From Segnochrobactrum spirostomi (GTDB lineage: Bacteria; Pseudomonadota; Alphaproteobacteria; Rhizobiales; Segnochrobactraceae), in assembly GCF_009600605.1 (NCBI RefSeq), contig NZ_VWNA01000001.1, positions 2,466,501-2,530,500 on the forward strand: DNA of 64,000 bases. The letters run 5' to 3'. The notes beneath the pieces were generated by a model. It was not told the origin of the DNA. It saw only the letters and a list, made by a program, of their open reading frames with translations, and did not search any database. The position numbers and the translations under genes were made by a program. Of this stretch, positions 8,593 to 18,104 are shown one piece after another; the stretch's first letter is position 1, and each line of letters begins with the position of its first letter.

Positions 8593-9902
8593 GTGGGATC
8601 GAAAGGTGGGTCGAAGGCTTTCCGGCGTCTCGGGCTCGCATCGCTCGGAACGGTGATGGTGTGTGGGCCCAGGTGGCCATGGCGGCGGATGCGCCGGCGG
8701 TCACGACGCCCGCCGCGCCGGAGCCGATCGATTATGTCCGCGTCTGCGATGCCCAGGGCACCGGCTATTTCTATATTCCGGGTACCGAGACCTGCATGCG
8801 CATCAGCGGGCTCGTCTATTACGAATATTGGGTGAACGGCAGCGACGGCTACAACCAGCCGGGCTGGTACAATCGCGACCTCGCCGGCTCGCTGTCCTAT
8901 GTCCGCAGCGAGCTCTTCGTCGATGCCCGCACGGCGACGGAGTTCGGCGACCTGCGCAGCCACATCGATCTCCGTTTCAACAATTACGATGCGAACGGCA
9001 GCGTCAACCGGACCTATCAGGGCAACCAGACCAACTTGAACCTCTACCAGGGCTATATTTCCTGGAACGGGTTCACCGCCGGCCGCATCCAATCGTTCTA
9101 CGACTTCTTCACCGGCTCGACCTACGAAGAGAACTACGAGCCCGCCTGGTCGGACAACAAGCTCAACGTCTTCGCCTACACCTACAAGGTGACGAGCGGC
9201 CTCAACGCGACGGTCTCGATCGAAGACACGGCGGAGCGGCGTTATGGCATCATCAACGCCCCCGGCTATTTCACCGGAACGGAGAGCCTCGGCTATGCCG
9301 GCGCGCGTTATCCGGACATCGTCGGTCAGCTCAACTGGACGCAGTCGTGGGGCGCCGTGCAGCTCTCCGCGGCGAGCCACGACGTGATGGCGACGGAAAC
9401 GGCCGGCTACGGCGTCGATTCGAGCAAGATGGGCTGGGCCGTCGGCCTCGGCGCCCAATTCAATCTACCTTTCCTCGGCAGCGGCGACAGCATCACCTTC
9501 CAGGGCAACATCACCCAGGGCGCCCTGTCCTACGCGGCGGTCAACGCGATCGGCCCGACTACGCTCGTCGGCTCGACCACGCCGGCTGCGGCGGACGCCA
9601 TCGTCGTCGATCAGAGCGGCACCAACGCGCTCCAGCTCGCCAATGCCTGGAGCTTCGGCGGCGGCCTCACCCACAATTTCTCGCCGCAATGGCAGCTCAA
9701 TCTCGGCGCGTCCTATCTCGACGTGACGAACCTGACGAGCGCCTACGACTTCACCAACACCGACTTCCAGGCGAACGTCATCTATATGCCGATCAACAAT
9801 TTCTCGATCGGTGCCGAAGTCGAATACAAGTACATCGCCCCCACGACCGGCCCGACCGGCAACGCGCTGACGACCCTGATCCACTTCGAGCGCGATTTCT
9901 GA
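8593..9902 (+). CDS. Omp2-type porin, frame broken within the signal peptide
   Basis: This is a porin of the family found in rhizobia and Brucella. The mature part starts ADAPAV and carries YVRVCDAQGTGYFYIPGTETC, typical of the family, then alternating beta strands ending in ERDF with the terminal phenylalanine needed for outer-membrane assembly. The only frame open across the body would start at GTG 8661 and lack a signal peptide. GTG at 8593, with GGGGGAAG upstream, encodes a good signal peptide (KAFRRLGLASLGTVMV) in a different frame. One extra G in GGGCCC at 8665-8670 would join them and give 436 residues with cleavage after AMA. The body is intact, so the gene is probably functional and the break a sequencing error. 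It supplies general diffusion channels. Confidence 0.85.
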
Positions 9903-9909
9903 TCCGCCG

Positions 9910-10698
9910 ATGGCGAAGTCCCCGGCGCCCGATCTCTCGCTGTTCGATCTGAGCGGGCGCAAGGCGCTCGTCACCGGCGCGAGCCGCGGCCTCGGCCGCG
10001 CCCTCGCCGAGGGGCTCGCCCGCGCCGGGGCGGACGTGGCGATCACCGCCCGCACCCGGCCCGCGCTCGCCGAAACGGCCCGGGCCGTCGAGGCGCTTGG
10101 CCGTCGCGCCGTGCCGGTCGCGCTCGACGTCAGCGACCGCGCCGCGCTCGAAGCGGGTTTGGCCGGCGCCGCGGCCGCGCTCGGCGGCCTCGATATCCTC
10201 GTCAACAATGCCGGAATCGAGGAGGTCCGCCCCTCGCTCGACGTCGACGAGGCGCTGTGGGACCGCATCCTCGACACCAATCTCAAGGGCGCCTTCTTCG
10301 CCGCCCAGGCGGCCGCCCGGCGCATGCGCGACGACGGGCGCGGCGGGGCGATCCTCAATCTCTGCTCGCTGACGTCGGAGGTCGGCGTGCCGACCGCGGT
10401 GCCGTACGGTTCGTCGAAGAGCGGGCTCCTCGGCATGACCCGCGCGCTCGCCGCCGAGTGGGCGCCGCTCGGCATCCGCGTCAACGCGATCGAGCCCGGC
10501 TATTTCCGCACCGCGATGACCGACGTCTTCTATGCGGACGAGGACTGGCAGGCGGCGATGCTGAAGAAGATCCCGCTCGCCCGCTTCGGCCGCCTCGAAG
10601 ACGTGATCGGCGCCGCGATCTTTCTCGTCTCCGACGCCTCGGCCTACGTGACCGGCGTCGCCCTTCCCGTCGACGGCGGCTTCCTCGCCTCGATCTGA
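9910..10698 (+). CDS. SDR-family oxidoreductase, gluconate dehydrogenase-like
   Basis: This is a 262-residue classical short-chain dehydrogenase. TGASRGLG at about residues 20-27 binds the cofactor, NNAG lies near residue 98, and the catalytic set is Ser in CSLTSEVG and YGSSK near residues 158-162. The C-terminal VTGVALPVDGGF is typical. The best resemblance is to gluconate 5-dehydrogenase or 2-deoxy-gluconate 3-dehydrogenase types, but the substrate cannot be read from the sequence. The ATG lies 7 nt after the porin stop, so read-through from the porin transcript is possible, although no strong ribosome site is seen. Confidence 0.8.
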   Translation: MAKSPAPDLSLFDLSGRKALVTGASRGLGRALAEGLARAGADVAITARTRPALAETARAVEALGRRAVPVALDVSDRAALEAGLAGAAAALGGLDILVNNAGIEEVRPSLDVDEALWDRILDTNLKGAFFAAQAAARRMRDDGRGGAILNLCSLTSEVGVPTAVPYGSSKSGLLGMTRALAAEWAPLGIRVNAIEPGYFRTAMTDVFYADEDWQAAMLKKIPLARFGRLEDVIGAAIFLVSDASAYVTGVALPVDGGFLASI

Positions 10699-10875
10699 TC
10701 GCGCCGCCGCTGGGAACCACCGGCGCTGTCCGGTCTTTGCCGACGGATGCGCCGGCGACCTGATCCGCCTCAATGTCATCGGCCGGTCTGGTGGCAGAGA
10801 TAGCGGTGACGGCCGGGCGAAGCGGCGGCGTTGGCGTGGCGGCGTGGCCGCCACCGGGAGCGAGGAACAACGGAC

Positions 10876-12132
10876 ATGGCGAATCCGCCGACGGTGAACG
10901 GCCCGACCGGGGCGAGCGTGGCCCCTGGGGCGACCGAGACGACCGGTGCGGCGGCGCGGGAGTGCCTCGTCACCCTCAATGCCGGTTCGTCGTCCATCAA
11001 GTTCGCGCTGTTTGCGATCGCGGACGGAACCCTCGATCTGCTGGCCCGGGGCCAGGTGGAGGGTTTCGGCGCCCATCCGCGCTTCGAGGTGAAGCCGGCC
11101 GACGGCCCAGAAATCTCCCGCGATCTCGCCGAGGACGAGGATGCCCACGATCACAAGGCCGCGCTCGAAACCATCCTCGGCTGGCTCGGCGAGAACCACC
11201 CGAACGCCTGCGTCGTCGCGGTCGGCCACCGCATCGTCCACGGTGGCCTCAAATATGCCGAACCGGCGATCGTCGATGACGCGCTGATGGCCGAGGTCGA
11301 GGCGTTGAGCCCGCTCGCGCCGCTGCATCAGCCGCACAACATCGCCGGGATCGAGGCCGCCCGCGCCGCTTTCCCCGGCGTGCCGCAGGTCGCCTGCTTC
11401 GACACGGCGTTCCACCGGGCGCATCCCTTCGTCAACGACGTCTACGCGCTGCCGCGGCGGTTCTACGACGAGGGCATCCGCCGCTACGGCTTCCACGGCC
11501 TCTCCTACGAATATCTCGCCCGCCGCCTCGCCGAGATCGCGCCCGAGGTGGCGCAGAAGCGGGTGGTCGCGGCGCATCTCGGCAACGGCGCGTCGATGTG
11601 CGCCCTGCGCAACGGCCGCTCGATCGCCTCGACCATGGGCTTCTCCGCCCTCGACGGCCTCGCGATGGGCACCCGGTGCGGCCAGCTCGATCCCGGCATC
11701 CTGCTCTATCTGATGACCGAGCGCGGCATGGACGCGGCCGCGCTGACGGAACTCCTTTACAAAGAATCCGGATTGAAGGGCCTCTCGGAGCTCTCCCACG
11801 ACATGCGCGTGCTCGAGGCCTCCGAGACCGAGGCGGCGCGCGACGCCATCGATTATTACGTGTTCCGCATCCACCGCGAGGTCGGCGCCATGGCGGCGGT
11901 GCTGAACGGGCTCGATGCGGTGGTGTTCGCCGGCGGCATCGGCGAGAACGCTTGGCGGGTGCGCGCCCGCGCGCTCGAGCGCATGCACTGGCTCGGCATC
12001 GAGCTCGATCCGGCCGCGAATGCGGCGAATGCCGAGCGGGTAACGACCCGAGCGTCCCGGATTCCCGTCTTCGTCATCCGCACCGACGAAGAGGCGATGA
12101 TCGCCGAGCATACCCTGCGGCTGGTCGGCTGA
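10876..12132 (+). CDS. ackA: Acetate kinase
   Basis: AckA interconverts acetate plus ATP and acetyl phosphate plus ADP. The 418-residue product begins with a 30-residue extra tail, then VTLNAGSSSIKFALF (phosphate-binding N-terminal motif), HRIVHGG, CFDTAFH (the Asp is catalytic), HLGNGASMCA and GTRCGQLDPG, ending FVIRTDEEAMIA. ATG at 10876 has GAGGA upstream; an in-frame ATG at 10831 is less well placed. No phosphotransacetylase or phosphoketolase gene, the usual partners, lies next to it, so acetyl phosphate must be handled by genes elsewhere. Confidence 0.92.
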   Translation: MANPPTVNGPTGASVAPGATETTGAAARECLVTLNAGSSSIKFALFAIADGTLDLLARGQVEGFGAHPRFEVKPADGPEISRDLAEDEDAHDHKAALETILGWLGENHPNACVVAVGHRIVHGGLKYAEPAIVDDALMAEVEALSPLAPLHQPHNIAGIEAARAAFPGVPQVACFDTAFHRAHPFVNDVYALPRRFYDEGIRRYGFHGLSYEYLARRLAEIAPEVAQKRVVAAHLGNGASMCALRNGRSIASTMGFSALDGLAMGTRCGQLDPGILLYLMTERGMDAAALTELLYKESGLKGLSELSHDMRVLEASETEAARDAIDYYVFRIHREVGAMAAVLNGLDAVVFAGGIGENAWRVRARALERMHWLGIELDPAANAANAERVTTRASRIPVFVIRTDEEAMIAEHTLRLVG

Positions 12133-12214
12133 GGCGAACGGCCTCCCACGCGCCGCGTCCCCTTGCGCGCCGTCTCGCCCTGGGGATGAGTGCGCGGAAA
12201 GGGAGGATCCGTCT

Positions 12215-12835
12215 ATGTCGTTCGAAACCTGGCTTGCCTTCGTCGCCGCCGCCTCGGTGCTGCTCGTCATCCCGGGGCCGACGGTGCTCCTCGTCGTCTC
12301 CTACGCGCTCGGCCAGGGCTGGCGCGCCGCCGGACCGATGGCGGTCGGCGTGGCGCTCGGCGACTTCACCGCCATGACGCTCTCGATGCTCGGGATCGGT
12401 GCGCTGCTCGCCGCCTCGGCGACGGTCTTCACCGTGCTCAAGTGGATCGGCGCCGCCTATCTCGTCTGGCTCGGAATCAAGCTCTGGCGCGCCGGCGGCG
12501 GGCTCGACGCCGCGCCGCGCACCGATCGCGCCTCCGCCGTGCGGATGCTCGGCCACGCCTGGCTGGTGACGGCCCTCAATCCCAAGAGCATCACCTTCTT
12601 CGTGGCCTTCCTGCCGCAATTCCTCGACCCGAAGGCGGCCTTCGCGACGCAGATGGTGATCTTCGAGGCGACCTTCCTCGTCCTCGCCTTCGCGAACGCC
12701 TTCGGCTACGCGCTCGCCGCGTCGCGGGCCCGCGGCGCGGTCCGCAATCCGCGCATTCTGGGCGCGGTCAACAAGGTCGGCGGCTCGCTCCTCGTCTGCG
12801 CCGGGCTTGCCACCGCCTTGGTGCGCCCGCGATAA
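12215..12835 (+). CDS. LysE-family amino acid exporter
   Basis: This is a 206-residue inner-membrane protein of the LysE/RhtB family with about six hydrophobic segments. The family start motif is visible as IPGPTVLLVVSYALGQGWRAA at about residues 19-39, followed by the conserved GVALGD. LVTALNPKSITFFVAFLPQF near residue 115 is also diagnostic. These carriers export amino acids such as lysine, threonine or homoserine lactone. The substrate cannot be predicted. GGAGG stands nine bases before the ATG. It lies 82 nt downstream of ackA on the same strand and is convergent with the next MFS gene. Confidence 0.85.
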   Translation: MSFETWLAFVAAASVLLVIPGPTVLLVVSYALGQGWRAAGPMAVGVALGDFTAMTLSMLGIGALLAASATVFTVLKWIGAAYLVWLGIKLWRAGGGLDAAPRTDRASAVRMLGHAWLVTALNPKSITFFVAFLPQFLDPKAAFATQMVIFEATFLVLAFANAFGYALAASRARGAVRNPRILGAVNKVGGSLLVCAGLATALVRPR

Positions 12836-12842
12836 GGCGCCG

Positions 12843-14150
12843 TCAGCGCCGGGCCGGTCCGGAGCGGGCGGCGGAACCGCCCGCCTTCAGCATCCGCCTC
12901 AGCATCAGGGCGAGCACGGCGGCGGCGAACACGATGATCGCGAGCACCTCGAACCCGGCCGAATAGCGGCCGGTCGTCTGCTTGATCCAGCCGACGAGAT
13001 AGGGGCCGACGAAGCCGCCGAGATTGCCGATCGAGTTGATGAGAGCGATGCCCGCGGCCGCCGCGGTGCCGCGCAGGAACAGCGGCGGCACGGCCCAGAA
13101 CGGGCCGAGGGCGCCGTAGATGCCGATCGCGGCGACCGTCACCGCGGCGATGGCGAGCGCCGGTGAATCGGTGTGGACGCTCGCGACGAGGCCGATGGCG
13201 GCGAGGACCGCGGCCCCGGCGACGTGGAGGATTCGCTCGCCGCGGGCGTCGCTGTGGCGGCCCCAGGCGAGCATCGCGACGGCACTGAGGCCGTAGGGGA
13301 TGATCAGGATGAGGCCGATCTGGCGTGTCGAATATCCCATCCCCTGCATGATCTGCGGCAGCCACAGCCCGATGCCGTACAGCCCGACGACGAGGCCGAA
13401 ATAGACGAGGCCGAGCACGATCACCCGGGCATCCGTCAGCGCCGGCCACAGCGCATGGCGGGCGAGCGAGGTCTCGATCGCGTGGTCGGCGTCGAGCCGT
13501 GTGGCGATTGCCGCGCGCTCCTCGCCCGTCAGCCACGGCGCGGCCTGCGGCCCGTCCGGCAGCCACAGGAGCACGGCAATGCCGAGCAGGCAGGCGGGCG
13601 CACCCTCGAGCAGAAAGAGCCATTGCCAGCCGGCGAAGCCGAGGAAGCCGTGGGTTTCGAGGAGCAGCGCCGAGACGGGCGCGCCGAGCGCGCTGGCGAT
13701 CGGGACGGCGGCCATGAATAGCGCGATGTAGCGCGCCCGCTGCGCGAGCGGGAACCAGTAGCCGAGATAAAGGATCATGCCGGGCAGGAAGCCCGCCTCG
13801 GCCGCCCCGAGCAGGAAGCGGACGACGAAAAAGCTCGTCGGCCCGGTGACGAAGGCGGTCGCCGCCGAGAGGATGCCCCAGGTCACCATGATTCGGCAGA
13901 TCCACAGCCGGGCCCCGACCTTCTCGAGCACGAGGTTGCTCGGCACCTCGAACAGGAAATAGCCGAGGAAGAACACGCCGGCGCCCCAGCCGAACACGAC
14001 CGGCGTGAAGCCGAGATCGGCGTTCATCGTCAGCGCGGCGAAGCCGACATTGACCCGGTCGAGGAAGCTGACGAGGTAGAGCACCATCATCAGCGGAATC
14101 AGGCGCCGGGCGGCCTTGGCGAAGGCGCGCTCTTCCACCACGTTCGTCAT
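12843..14150 (-). CDS. MFS transporter of the anion:cation symporter type
   Basis: This is a 435-residue major facilitator protein with twelve predicted hydrophobic segments. SFLDRVNVGFAAL at about residues 28-40 and EVPSNLVLEKVGARLW near residue 68 are hallmarks of the ACS subfamily, which imports organic anions such as tartrate, phthalate or hexuronates. The C-terminal motif INSIGNLGGFVGPYLVGW is also typical. The substrate is unknown, and no catabolic genes lie alongside except a lone SDR further away. GGAGGA stands before the ATG. It is divergent from the response regulator gene. Confidence 0.82.
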   Translation of the reverse strand: MTNVVEERAFAKAARRLIPLMMVLYLVSFLDRVNVGFAALTMNADLGFTPVVFGWGAGVFFLGYFLFEVPSNLVLEKVGARLWICRIMVTWGILSAATAFVTGPTSFFVVRFLLGAAEAGFLPGMILYLGYWFPLAQRARYIALFMAAVPIASALGAPVSALLLETHGFLGFAGWQWLFLLEGAPACLLGIAVLLWLPDGPQAAPWLTGEERAAIATRLDADHAIETSLARHALWPALTDARVIVLGLVYFGLVVGLYGIGLWLPQIMQGMGYSTRQIGLILIIPYGLSAVAMLAWGRHSDARGERILHVAGAAVLAAIGLVASVHTDSPALAIAAVTVAAIGIYGALGPFWAVPPLFLRGTAAAAGIALINSIGNLGGFVGPYLVGWIKQTTGRYSAGFEVLAIIVFAAAVLALMLRRMLKAGGSAARSGPARR

Positions 14151-14341
14151 TCGCGCGTCCTCCGTGACAGGGGCCCGCTCGCGGGCCCTCGCGCGGCATA
14201 AGGAGCCAGCCGATTGCGCGGCGTCAAGGACGACCGCGGCGAAGCGCGCTAGCCGCCTTGGAACGCCTCAAGCTTGCGTGCGTCGTCCCGAGGCGCGATA
14301 CCTGAACCAAACAACAAGACTTGCCCGCGAGAGGATCCGCC

Positions 14342-15007
14342 TTGGCCGCCGCACGCCACCGCTTCGTCATCGTCGACGATCACCCGCTGTTCCGCGGGGC
14401 GTTGCGTCAGGTCCTGGCCGGCCTCGAAGGCGGCGCCGACATCGAAGAGGCGGGCTCGCTCGACGAGGTCGCGGCGATCCTGGAGCGCGGCGAGGAGGTC
14501 GATCTCGTCCTGCTCGACCTCGCGATGCCCGGCGTGCGCGGCTTCTCCGGCCTGCTCCTGTTGCGCAGCCAATTTCCTGCGGTGCCCGTCGCCGTCGTGT
14601 CGGCGACCGAGGATGCCGAGGCGATCCGCCGCTCGATCGCCTTCGGCGCCGCCGGCTTCGTCCCGAAATCCCTCGGCACCGAGGCGATCCGCGGCGCGGT
14701 CGCCGCGGTGCTCGCCGGCGAGATCTGGACGCCGCCCGGCATCGACCTCGCCGAGGGCGCCTCTGCGACGCGCGCCGACGCCGATCGTCTCGCCGCGCTG
14801 ACCCCCCAGCAGCTTCGCGTCCTGATGATGCTGAGCGAGGGCATGCTCAACAAGCAGATCGCCTATGCCCTCGACGTCTCCGAGGCGACTGTGAAGGCCC
14901 ACGTCTCCGCCATCCTCCAGAAGCTCGACGTCGACAGCCGGACCCAGGCGGTGATCGCCGCCGCCCGCCTCTCTGCGGCGCCGTGGACGGCGACCTCGTC
15001 GGGCTGA
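14342..15007 (+). CDS. NarL/LuxR-type response regulator
   Basis: This is a 221-residue two-component response regulator. The receiver domain (about residues 5-120) has the acidic pair in IVDDH, the phosphorylated Asp in LLDLAMPG and the Lys in VPKSLG. The C-terminal LuxR helix-turn-helix covers about residues 150-210 (LTPQQLRVLMMLSEGMLNKQIA and SEATVKAHVSAIL). No histidine kinase lies next to it, so it is an orphan in this window. The start is TTG at 14342 with GAGAGGA upstream; the TTG at 14321 would add seven residues. Confidence 0.85.
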   Translation: MAAARHRFVIVDDHPLFRGALRQVLAGLEGGADIEEAGSLDEVAAILERGEEVDLVLLDLAMPGVRGFSGLLLLRSQFPAVPVAVVSATEDAEAIRRSIAFGAAGFVPKSLGTEAIRGAVAAVLAGEIWTPPGIDLAEGASATRADADRLAALTPQQLRVLMMLSEGMLNKQIAYALDVSEATVKAHVSAILQKLDVDSRTQAVIAAARLSAAPWTATSSG

Positions 15008-15014
15008 GCCCGCC

Positions 15015-15724
15015 TCACTCGCGCTTCAGCACGCGATCGACCAGCCAGCTCGCGAGCCGCTGCGGCTTGAACGCGGCCTGAAGGCGGGCCGGGTCGTAGC
15101 GCGTCTCGACCCAATCGAGGAGCGAGAGGCCGTTCGCTTCGCCCTCGGTGCGGTAGCGTTCGAGGAAGGCGTCGAGAATGCCGGCGCGGCTCGCCTTGAG
15201 GTGGCCATAGCGCAGCGAAAGCTGGTGCTCCGCCTCCGCCGCGCTGCGACCCTCCTTGAGGATCAGGTAGAGCGCGCCGGCGAAGCCCGAGCGGTCGGCG
15301 CCCGATTTGCAGTGCATCAGCGCCGGATAGGCGATGCGGTCGAACAGCGCCGCCGCCTCGCGGATGGTCTCCTTGGCGGGGGCGACGCGGGTGCGGAACG
15401 GCAGCTCGACGAGGGCGATGCCGAGCGCTCGGCAGGCCTCCTCCTCGAGGGCGAGGCCGCCGAGGTCTCGCCCGCCGCGCAGGTTGACGACCGTGCGGAT
15501 GCCCTTGTCCGCGGCGAGGCGGCGAAAATCCGCCGGGGCCGGCTGCGCGGCACGCCACATCTCCCCCCCGACCCGGTGCAGGTTGAGATAAGCGAGCCGC
15601 AGGAAGCCGTGATCGACGAAGATGAGGTCGATCCACGCCGCGAAACGCCCCCGCCTCGTGGCGAGGCTCGGGAGCTGATCGTTCGCGAGAGTTGGGGGAC
15701 GGTTCGTTTCAAGGCGGATCCCAT
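15015..15724 (-). CDS. Dual-specificity/tyrosine phosphatase-like protein, N-terminal frame break suspected
   Basis: The body is a cysteine phosphatase. HCKSGADRSG is the C-X5-R active loop (nucleophile Cys in HCK), with VVNLRGGRD earlier. DHGFLRLAYLNLHRV and MWRAAQPAP precede the catalytic domain, a layout seen in phosphatases of this order. The open frame of the body runs upstream with no sensible start and overlaps the divergent mtnP gene. An ATG at 15722-15724 starts a frame reading MGSALKRTVPQLSR. It joins the body if one base is added to the run at 15648-15652, giving 236 residues. The ribosome site before that ATG is weak, so the start is less certain than the function. The substrate is unknown. 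Confidence 0.75.
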
Positions 15725-15880
15725 GCCGTGTCGCCGGCGGGTGGACCCTGGCGATGACCCCCGCGTCCGTCAACCCCGGCGCGGGCTGCGCCTTCGATCG
15801 CGCCGGCGCGCAGGGGCCTTGCCGGCCGGTCGCACGATCCCTTACGGAGAAATCCGGGGGCGAAAAGGCGGAGCGGGCCG

Positions 15881-16779
15881 ATGGCAAAGACGATGGTGGG
15901 CGTGATCGGCGGCTCGGGGCTCTATGACCTGCCGGGGCTCGAGGAGGCGCGCTGGGAAAGTGTCGAAGGCCCGTGGGGGGGCCGTCGGACGCCTTGCGCT
16001 GTGGCCGCCTCGGCGGCATCGACGTCGCGTTCCTGCCGCGCCATGGCCGCGGCCACCGGCTGTCGCCGAGCGAGATCAACTACCGGGCGAACATCGATGC
16101 GCTGAAGCGGATCGGCGTCACCGACCTGATCTCGATCTCCGCCGTCGGCTCGCTGAAGGAGGAACTGGCGCCCGGAACCTTCGTCCTCATCGACCAGTTC
16201 ATCGACCGCACCGTGGCCCGGGCGAAGACCTTCTTCACGGGCGGCTGCGTCGCCCATGTCGGCTTCGCCGATCCGGTGAGCCCCGGTTTGGTCGATCGCC
16301 TGGAGGCCGCGGCCCGCGCCGAGGACGTCGCCCACGTCCGCGGCGGCACCTATGTGGTGATGGAAGGCCCGCAATTCTCGACCCGCGCCGAATCGGAATT
16401 GCATCGCGGCTGGGGCGCCTCGGTGATCGGCATGACGGCGATGCCGGAGGCGAAGCTCGCCCGCGAGGCGGAGCTCTGCTACGCGAGCGTCGCCATGGTC
16501 ACCGATTACGATTGCTGGCACGCGGCGCACGGCGACGTCGACGTGCCTTCGGTCCTGCGGGTGATGGCCGAGAACCGGGCGAAGGCCCAGGCGCTGATCG
16601 CCCGGGTGATCCGCGACATGCCGCCCGAGCATCCGCCTTGCCCGATCGGCTCCGACCGCGCCCTCGACCATGCGATCATTACGGCGCCCGAGGCGATCGA
16701 CCCCGCCGCCGCCGCCCGGCTCGCGGTCGTCGCGGGCCGGGTTCTGGCGAAGATGGCGCCCGGAGCAAGAGCCGGCTAA
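15881..16779 (+). CDS. mtnP: S-methyl-5'-thioadenosine phosphorylase, frame broken after codon 31
   Basis: MtnP cleaves methylthioadenosine, a by-product of polyamine and homoserine-lactone synthesis, to adenine and methylthioribose-1-phosphate. The first 31 codons read [20 protein letters not shown], the phosphate-binding start of the family. The remainder ([54 protein letters not shown]) is in a second frame. The switch is at the G7 run 15975-15981; eight Gs would restore a 299-residue protein of normal length. This is probably an under-called homopolymer. apt follows 104 nt downstream on the same strand and would consume the adenine released. Confidence 0.88.
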
Positions 16780-16883
16780 CCCTTTGCACAAGCGAGCAGC
16801 CGGCGCGGCGGCGTCGGCGCGAAATCCCAGTTTGCGCGACGCGCCCGGCGGGGCATGATCCGCCCCGAACGGAGGAGAGCGAC

Positions 16884-17432
16884 TTGACGTCCTTTGCGAG
16901 CCAACTCGATCTGCGCGATCTCATCCGCACGATCCCCGATTATCCGAAGCCGGGCATCCTGTTTCGCGACATCACGACGCTCATCGCCGATCCGGCGGGC
17001 TTCCGCGCCGCGGTGGACGGCCTCGTCTGGCCGTTCCTGACCGCTGGGGTCGATCTCGTCGCGGGCATCGAAGCGCGCGGGTTCATTCTCGGCGGCGCGG
17101 TCGCCCACGAACTCGGCCGCGGCTTCGTTCCGATCCGCAAGAAGGGCAAGCTGCCGGCGAAGACGATCGGGCAGGATTATTCGCTCGAATACGGCGTCGA
17201 CACGATCGAGATCCACGCCGACGCGATCAAGCCGGGCGACCGGGTGCTCGTGGTGGACGACCTGATCGCCACCGGCGGCACCGCCGACGCGGCGATCGAA
17301 CTCGTCCGCCGCTCGGGCGGCGAGGTGGTCGCCGCCGCCTTCATCGTCGATCTGCCGGACCTCGGCGGCTCCGCTCGCCTCAAGGAAAAAGGCGTCTCCG
17401 TGCGCACCCTGCTCGCCTACGAAGGGCACTGA
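16884..17432 (+). CDS. apt: Adenine phosphoribosyltransferase
   Basis: Apt converts adenine and PRPP to AMP. The 182-residue product shows [20 protein letters not shown] at the N-terminus, [18 protein letters not shown] near residue 65, RKKGKLP, and the PRPP-binding loop [17 protein letters not shown] at about residues 123-139. The length is normal. The start is TTG at 16884 with GGAGGAG eight bases upstream; there is no better in-frame ATG. With mtnP just upstream it forms an adenine salvage pair. Confidence 0.92.
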   Translation: MTSFASQLDLRDLIRTIPDYPKPGILFRDITTLIADPAGFRAAVDGLVWPFLTAGVDLVAGIEARGFILGGAVAHELGRGFVPIRKKGKLPAKTIGQDYSLEYGVDTIEIHADAIKPGDRVLVVDDLIATGGTADAAIELVRRSGGEVVAAAFIVDLPDLGGSARLKEKGVSVRTLLAYEGH

Positions 17433-17437
17433 ACCTC

Positions 17438-18031
17438 ATGCCGATCCTGCGTTCCTCTCCCGCCTCGCCGTTCGCGCGCAAGGCCCGCATCGCGGCCCTC
17501 GTGACCGGCGCACCCGTGACGGTGGTCGACACCGACACCCGTGCCCCGGACCCGGCCTTCTACGACGAGAACCCGCTCGGCAAGATCCCGGTCCTCGTTC
17601 TCGACGACGGCACGACGGTCTACGATTCGCCGATCATCCTCGATTATCTCGATCATCTCGCCGGCGGCGGCGTTCTGATCCCGACGGAGACGGCCGCGCG
17701 CTTCGCCGCTCTCAAGCTCCAGGCGCTCGCCGACGGGCTGATGGATGCGGCCCTGCTCCAGGTCTACGAGGTGCGCTTCCGCCCGGAGGCCCGGCGTCAT
17801 CCCGAATGGGTGTCGTGGCAGGCGGCGAAGGTTGCTCGTGCGCTCGATTTCCTCGAAGGCACGCCGCCGGGACCCGAGGTCGACGTCGGCACCATCGCGG
17901 TCGCCTGCGCTCTCGGCTATCTCGATCTGCGCTTCGACGGGCGCTGGCGGCAGAACCATCCGCGGCTGGTGGCGTGGCTCGATGCCTTCGCCGCCGCCGT
18001 GCCGGCGTTCGAGGCGACACGCGCCGTCTGA
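17438..18031 (+). CDS. Glutathione S-transferase family protein
   Basis: This is a 197-residue GST-like protein. The N-terminal thioredoxin-fold domain shows SSPASPFARKARIAA (candidate catalytic Ser near residue 7), ENPLGKIPVLVLDDG with the cis-proline, and the glutathione-binding YDSPIILDYLD. The C-terminal half is helical (ALADGLMDAALLQVYEVRFR). Close relatives are usually annotated only as GST N-terminal domain proteins; the substrate is unknown. The ATG lies 5 nt after the apt stop, so it is likely in the same operon as mtnP and apt. Confidence 0.85.
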   Translation: MPILRSSPASPFARKARIAALVTGAPVTVVDTDTRAPDPAFYDENPLGKIPVLVLDDGTTVYDSPIILDYLDHLAGGGVLIPTETAARFAALKLQALADGLMDAALLQVYEVRFRPEARRHPEWVSWQAAKVARALDFLEGTPPGPEVDVGTIAVACALGYLDLRFDGRWRQNHPRLVAWLDAFAAAVPAFEATRAV

Positions 18032-18045
18032 GCCGTGCGCAAACG

Positions 18046-18074
18046 GACGCGGCGCCGGAGGCCGGCGCCGCGTC
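18046..18074. terminator. Strong hairpin between convergent genes
   Basis: A perfect 13-bp stem (GACGCGGCGCCGG and its inverse) closes on a 3-nt loop between the GST gene and the convergent barrel gene. There is no T-run, so termination would rely on the stem or on Rho. It would serve both strands. Confidence 0.55.
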
Positions 18075-18104
18075 GTCTGCCTGAAGGTGAGTGTCGGGCG
18101 ACGC

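Noticed and set aside
8661-9902. Porin as a complete gene starting at GTG 8661
   Set aside because: The product would lack a signal peptide and could not reach the outer membrane; the peptide is found upstream in another frame.
9793-12270. An 825-codon minus-strand frame opposite the SDR and acetate kinase genes
   Set aside because: Low-complexity composition and no motif; the plus strand carries clear enzyme families.
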